Origin: Allacma fusca
Taxonomy: Eukaryota; Arthropoda; Collembola; Symphypleona; Sminthuridae
DNA length: 64,000 bases
Reading direction: 5' to 3'
NCBI GenBank assembly: GCA_947179485.1
Contig: OX359246.1
Coordinates: forward strand, 248,001-312,000
The notes beneath the pieces are model-generated. The model did not search any database and had not been told where the DNA came from. It saw only the letters and a program-made list of their open reading frames with translations. The position numbers were made by a program, and so were the translations under genes. Positions 62,901 through 64,000 of this stretch are shown here, piece after piece. Each line of letters starts with the position of its first letter. The first letter of the stretch is position 1.

Positions 62901-64000
62901 ATGGTCACTGTGGTCTGATTATGAGATGAAATCCCGAAATCCTATTCCTTTCTCAAACGTTTTTTTTAAATAATGGACGCTAAAGTGGAATGCATTGTTT
63001 ATTTTTACGCTTGCAAATTATCAATTCACATGGATTCAAAATTACCGGCTACTACAACATTTCAAACATACAATGCGCATTCATGATATCACAATCCAAG
63101 GAGGGTGGGTGGCTGAACTAAAAAATGATATCTAATGATGAAGGGGTAGGGGAGTAGCAAAATGCCCTAAACTGTGATGATGTCATTTGTGTCACTCCCC
63201 TAAGACTTTTATTCCAAAAGTATAAATGTTCTAACAGTATAGCAAAACGTTTGCGCTCGCACACACTCACCTGCATTTTATAATAGTGAAGTTACTTGTA
63301 ATAAGGAATGATAGTTTTAGCAGGTTTGCACACAATATGTAAGATAGAAAGTACGTATAAATGTCTTTGACTATAAGCATATTTCGTAGAGTTAATTTGC
63401 TTGAGTATTATGAGACAATGTATCGGTGTTCATAACAACAATCGTATATTAAGAAATGTAAGATTTAAACTAGGCCCAATTTTTCAATTCTATATTAGTA
63501 ATGATGAATGATTGCAATATTCCAGGTGCTGTTTGTTCCTCGTTTGTTGTGCAGCTCAGCGTACTTTAAACGGAAGCTTTCTACTTTTAACTTAGGCGTA
63601 CACTTTACAGGAACGGCTGAGGCTGAAATGTTTCTGTGGAATGAAACTATTGCAATGCATACATCTAAGGATGTTATTAGCTGCCTCTATAAGCTCATCA
63701 CTAATAGAGTGACAAAATTGAATAGCGGAGAAACACGAAAATTCGTCTTGTTGTCGGACAGATTTGTTGGGCAGTTTAACAACTGTTACATGATACTGTT
63801 TTTAAAATTTCTTATTGATAAAGCATATTTCAGCCAGGCCGATCACAAATTTTTTATCACCGGCCACAGTTGGATGAGTTGTGACAGGGATTTTGGTTTA
63901 ATCGAGAAGCAATATAAAAAACTCAACCCAATAGTTCCTGAAGATATCGTTGATGTTGTATCGACTGCACGCCCCACAAATCCTTTTCGGATCCAGAAAA
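42000..64000 (+). CDS. DUF7869-type protein (putative DDE/RNase-H-like), partial, runs off the window
   Basis: Exons are 42000-42191, 44857-45050, 51687-51838, 55633-56084 and 63526->64000. All four introns (2.7, 6.6, 3.8 and 7.4 kb) are GT..AG, and splice phases 0, 2, 1, 0 join without a shift. Together they give about 488 residues in the order I know from arthropod proteins carrying a domain recalled as DUF7869. N-terminal: LNPLNWLDRKNKINKDKGLAY-type basic segment, then a Cys-rich MCRCTKAGC region. Middle: PVCRTMLLDTFKVTNNRMRTI, then GVHPNLLTEDFKD, FPRYDSHYCRGE and a CNYCDEEK zinc-like pair. C-terminal: FNLGVHF, FLWNETIAMH, LLSDRFVGQFNN and GHSWMSCDRDFG. The SDxxxGQ aspartate and the WNE glutamate could be relics of a DDE/RNase-H-like active site. 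Function is unknown; a domesticated or active transposase-like gene is possible. The start is chosen as the first ATG in frame. Confidence 0.75.
42192..44856. other. intron 1 of the DUF7869-type gene, with word-rich repeat relics
   Basis: Two stretches look like decayed word-saturated elements. One is rich in GAACTGAACTGAAC/CAGTTC (about 42370-42570). The other is rich in GGTTTAAACC/AAACCAAAA (about 42945-43710), starting TAGTGG and ending CCACTA. No clear target duplication was found for either. An inverted satellite core lies near 42768. Confidence 0.4.
46519..46917. mobile_element. ~400-bp palindromic element in the foldback loop
   Basis: AACTGCAGTGTAGAGTTTATTACTAC at the left and its inverse at the right, followed inward by GTCACTCGAA and GGATCCTA inverted copies and two ACAATTGTAAATATT hairpins. 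Related sequence lies outside the element at about 45525-45870. Confidence 0.55.
46918..47103. mobile_element. TA-flanked MITE (mariner/pogo-like), 186 bp
   Basis: Ends CAGTGAAATCTC and AAATTTTACTG, flanked by TA. Internal CTTTGTAACGG / CCGTTATAAAC inverted words. Confidence 0.65.
47902..48435. mobile_element. hAT-type MITE, CGAGACGAGAATCTCG words
   Basis: Exact 8-bp duplication CTCCCAAC (47894-47901 and 48436-48443). TIRs are TAGGGGTGAGTAT / ATACTCACCCCTA. Subterminal regions are filled with ACGAGACGAGA and TCTCGTT words on both strands; the central ~300 bp is AT-rich without a transposase. Confidence 0.92.
48444..49008. other. intronic non-coding DNA
   Basis: Nothing recognised between two hAT-type elements within intron 2 of the DUF7869-type gene. 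Confidence 0.4.
49017..49874. mobile_element. hAT-type MITE, GAACTTGACC words
   Basis: Exact 8-bp duplication TACCACTA (49009-49016 and 49875-49882). Ends are CAGACCTGG / CCAGGTCTG. Dozens of GAACTTGAC, TCAAGTTC and ACCATGAACTTG words occur in both subterminal blocks (about 49017-49270 and 49615-49874). The central block (49275-49610) is unrelated AT-rich DNA. Confidence 0.92.
49999..50605. mobile_element. hAT-type MITE, CCTTCGAAGG words
   Basis: Exact 8-bp duplication CAATAAAT (49991-49998 and 50606-50613). Ends are CAGACATGTCC / GGCCATCTCTG. Words AGCCTTC, GAAGGC and CCTTCGAAGG fill both ends; the word CCTTCGAAGG is itself a palindrome. Confidence 0.92.
50614..51686. other. end of intron 2, no recognised feature
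   Basis: AT-rich, non-coding. It contains a segment (GCAGTTTAACCTGACGTTGACA, about 51222) shared with about 32911, perhaps the end of an old repeat. Confidence 0.4.
52082..52258. mobile_element. TA-flanked MITE (mariner/pogo-like), 177 bp
   Basis: Ends CAGTGTTTCATATGTGG and CCCTATATGGAAAATTCACTG, flanked by TA. It is related to the lone end at 34244. Confidence 0.65.
52329..55236. mobile_element. 2.9-kb foldback element with ~0.6-kb inverted arms
   Basis: The left arm (about 52329-52935) and right arm (about 54628-55236) are inverted copies with few differences; one 62-bp stretch shows a single mismatch. The arms begin CCTTGCA(A/G)... ATCGTCGTTAAAGATACC and run to GGCG(T/C)TT(A/G)GTTCTAGAAA. 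The loop is ~1.7 kb. It lies wholly inside intron 3 of the DUF7869-type gene. No clear target duplication. Confidence 0.75.
53034..54152. mobile_element. inner TIR segment in the foldback loop, with minus-strand coding-like frames
   Basis: GGAGTGTGTACATATTACGTTTCATTTT near 53035 is inverted near 54116-54150. Between them several minus-strand frames look coding-like, for example MSSVNDNKNFERFGLVVSEE (53114-53296, ending in a hydrophobic LVFVFVFAFMVI segment) and SLESISKNIEYVIQ (about 53460-53510). I cannot assign a family. It could be a captured or decayed gene carried by the element. Confidence 0.35.
56085..57865. other. first part of intron 4, with a GAACTTGACC-word fragment
   Basis: Mostly non-coding. 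About 57330-57610 is rich in GAACTTGACC, AGTACTTGAAC and CGGGTC words, apparently a decayed relative of the element at 49017-49874. No target duplication found. Confidence 0.4.
57866..58285. mobile_element. hAT-type MITE, CTGGTCCAGACC words
   Basis: Flanks ATTTCTAG / GTTTCTAG form an 8-bp duplication with one mismatch. Ends are TAGGGATGCTAATGG and CCATTGGCATCACTG. GGTCTGGTCC, GGACCAGACC and related words fill the element. Confidence 0.82.
58361..58620. mobile_element. probable hAT-type relic, GACTTGAACTTG words
   Basis: Dense in GTACTTGA, GAACTTGACC and CTTGCAC words on both strands. The left TAGGCGACTTGAGTCGG and right CTTGAACGTCTTGCACTA look like decayed TIRs. No matching 8-bp duplication. 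Confidence 0.45.
58690..58815. mobile_element. truncated inverted copy of the CAGGGGTCGG-family MITE
   Basis: CTCCCTGGAAGATCATTTCTAAG through GAGGTCCTCAACGATTT and AAAATCCCTGCTGAAAAA match, in reverse orientation, the right half of the element at 27623-27983. Both TIRs are missing. Confidence 0.65.
58877..60684. mobile_element. hAT-type MITE, GTATTTGAAATAC words, split by a second hAT MITE
   Basis: Exact 8-bp duplication GTTATTTT (58869-58876 and 60685-60692). Ends are AAGAGGTGTGGAA / TTCCACACCTCTA. Words GTATTTGAAATAC, TTTCAGTATTT and TTTTGTATTT fill both ends. It contains the element 59463-60365; without it the host element is about 897 bp. Confidence 0.88.
59463..60365. mobile_element. 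nested hAT-type MITE, GGTACAGGTACC words
   Basis: 8-bp duplication GTTTACTA / GTTTACTG (one mismatch). Ends are TAGTGCCCC / GGGGCACTA. Both subterminal blocks (about 59463-59710 and 60110-60365) are saturated with GTACCTGTACC, ACCTGAACCTG and CCCGGGTA words. It is inserted into the GTATTTGAAATAC-family element. Confidence 0.9.
60804..61187. mobile_element. hAT-type MITE (CAGGGGTCGG family), second full-length copy
   Basis: 384 bp. Ends TAGGGGTCGGAATTTTGT / ACGAAAATCCGACCCCTG; flanks CGAATATC / CGAATATG (7 of 8). Interior AAGGATTTT and CAGGGAAA words match the element at 27623-27983. Confidence 0.85.
61314..62361. mobile_element. hAT-type element, GGGAACATGAACGGG words
   Basis: 8-bp duplication ATATAAAC / GTATAAAC (one mismatch). 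Ends are CAGTTGTCGTC / GACGACCAATG. Words GGGAACGGGAAC, GAACATGAAC and CGGGTACGGG occur in both subterminal blocks. The central ~600 bp is AT-rich and without a recognisable transposase. Confidence 0.8.
62647..63201. mobile_element. ~550-bp TIR element with GGGAGTGACACAAATGA ends
   Basis: The left end GGGAAGTAACACAAATGATATCACC is inverted at the right (GATGATGTCATTTGTGTCACTCCCC). No coding sequence. Superfamily and target duplication not resolved. It lies in the last part of intron 4. Confidence 0.55.

Overview
The window reads as AT-rich nuclear DNA of an invertebrate animal, most likely an arthropod. The grounds are intron-split genes with GT..AG junctions, animal-type retrotransposons (a CR1/Jockey-like LINE, a Penelope-like element, a Ty3/gypsy LTR element), a DUF4806-type accessory gene, and a host gene of a family I know mainly from arthropods (the domain I recall as DUF7869). 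The species cannot be fixed from sequence alone. There are no bacterial operons, rRNA, tRNA or CRISPR arrays.

Layout. 1-5657 is gene-free AT-rich DNA with a GA microsatellite. 5658-5808 is a 30-bp T-rich tandem repeat. 6001-10378 is an apparently complete DNA transposon with CCCAGTAAACC ends and TA flanks. It carries an intact 692-aa tnp2-type (CACTA-like) transposase and a five-exon DUF4806-type second protein. 12574-13826 is a hAT-type non-autonomous element. 14122-26235 is a nest: a LINE is split by a Penelope-like element, which is split in turn by a 7.1-kb Ty3/gypsy element with two 497-bp LTRs. A hammerhead-ribozyme-like core lies near the 3' end of the Penelope-like element. 27504-28557 is a small two-exon gene for a 125-aa secreted protein with its own TATA-like box and polyadenylation signal; a 361-bp hAT element sits in its intron. 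31850-32653 is another hAT element. 35641-41600 is a degenerate satellite in which a 2012-bp higher-order unit, holding a pogo/Tigger-like element, is repeated about 2.6 times almost without difference.

42000-64000 is dominated by one long gene of the DUF7869 type. Five exons with matching splice phases total about 1.47 kb over 22 kb, and the gene runs off the window. Its introns are packed with transposon debris: a 1.9-kb inverted-repeat element, a 2.9-kb palindrome with ~0.6-kb arms, TA-flanked MITEs, and eight hAT-type elements, one nested in another.

The most striking pattern is a set of eleven hAT-like non-autonomous elements identified by TIRs and 8-bp target-site duplications. Each is saturated on both strands with its own short word (for example GAACTTGAC, CCTTCGAAGG, GGTACAGGTACC, CTGGTCCAGACC, CGAGACGAGAA). 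The word differs between families but is homogeneous within an element. This suggests many parallel transposase-binding-site expansions and is the best candidate for something under-described here.
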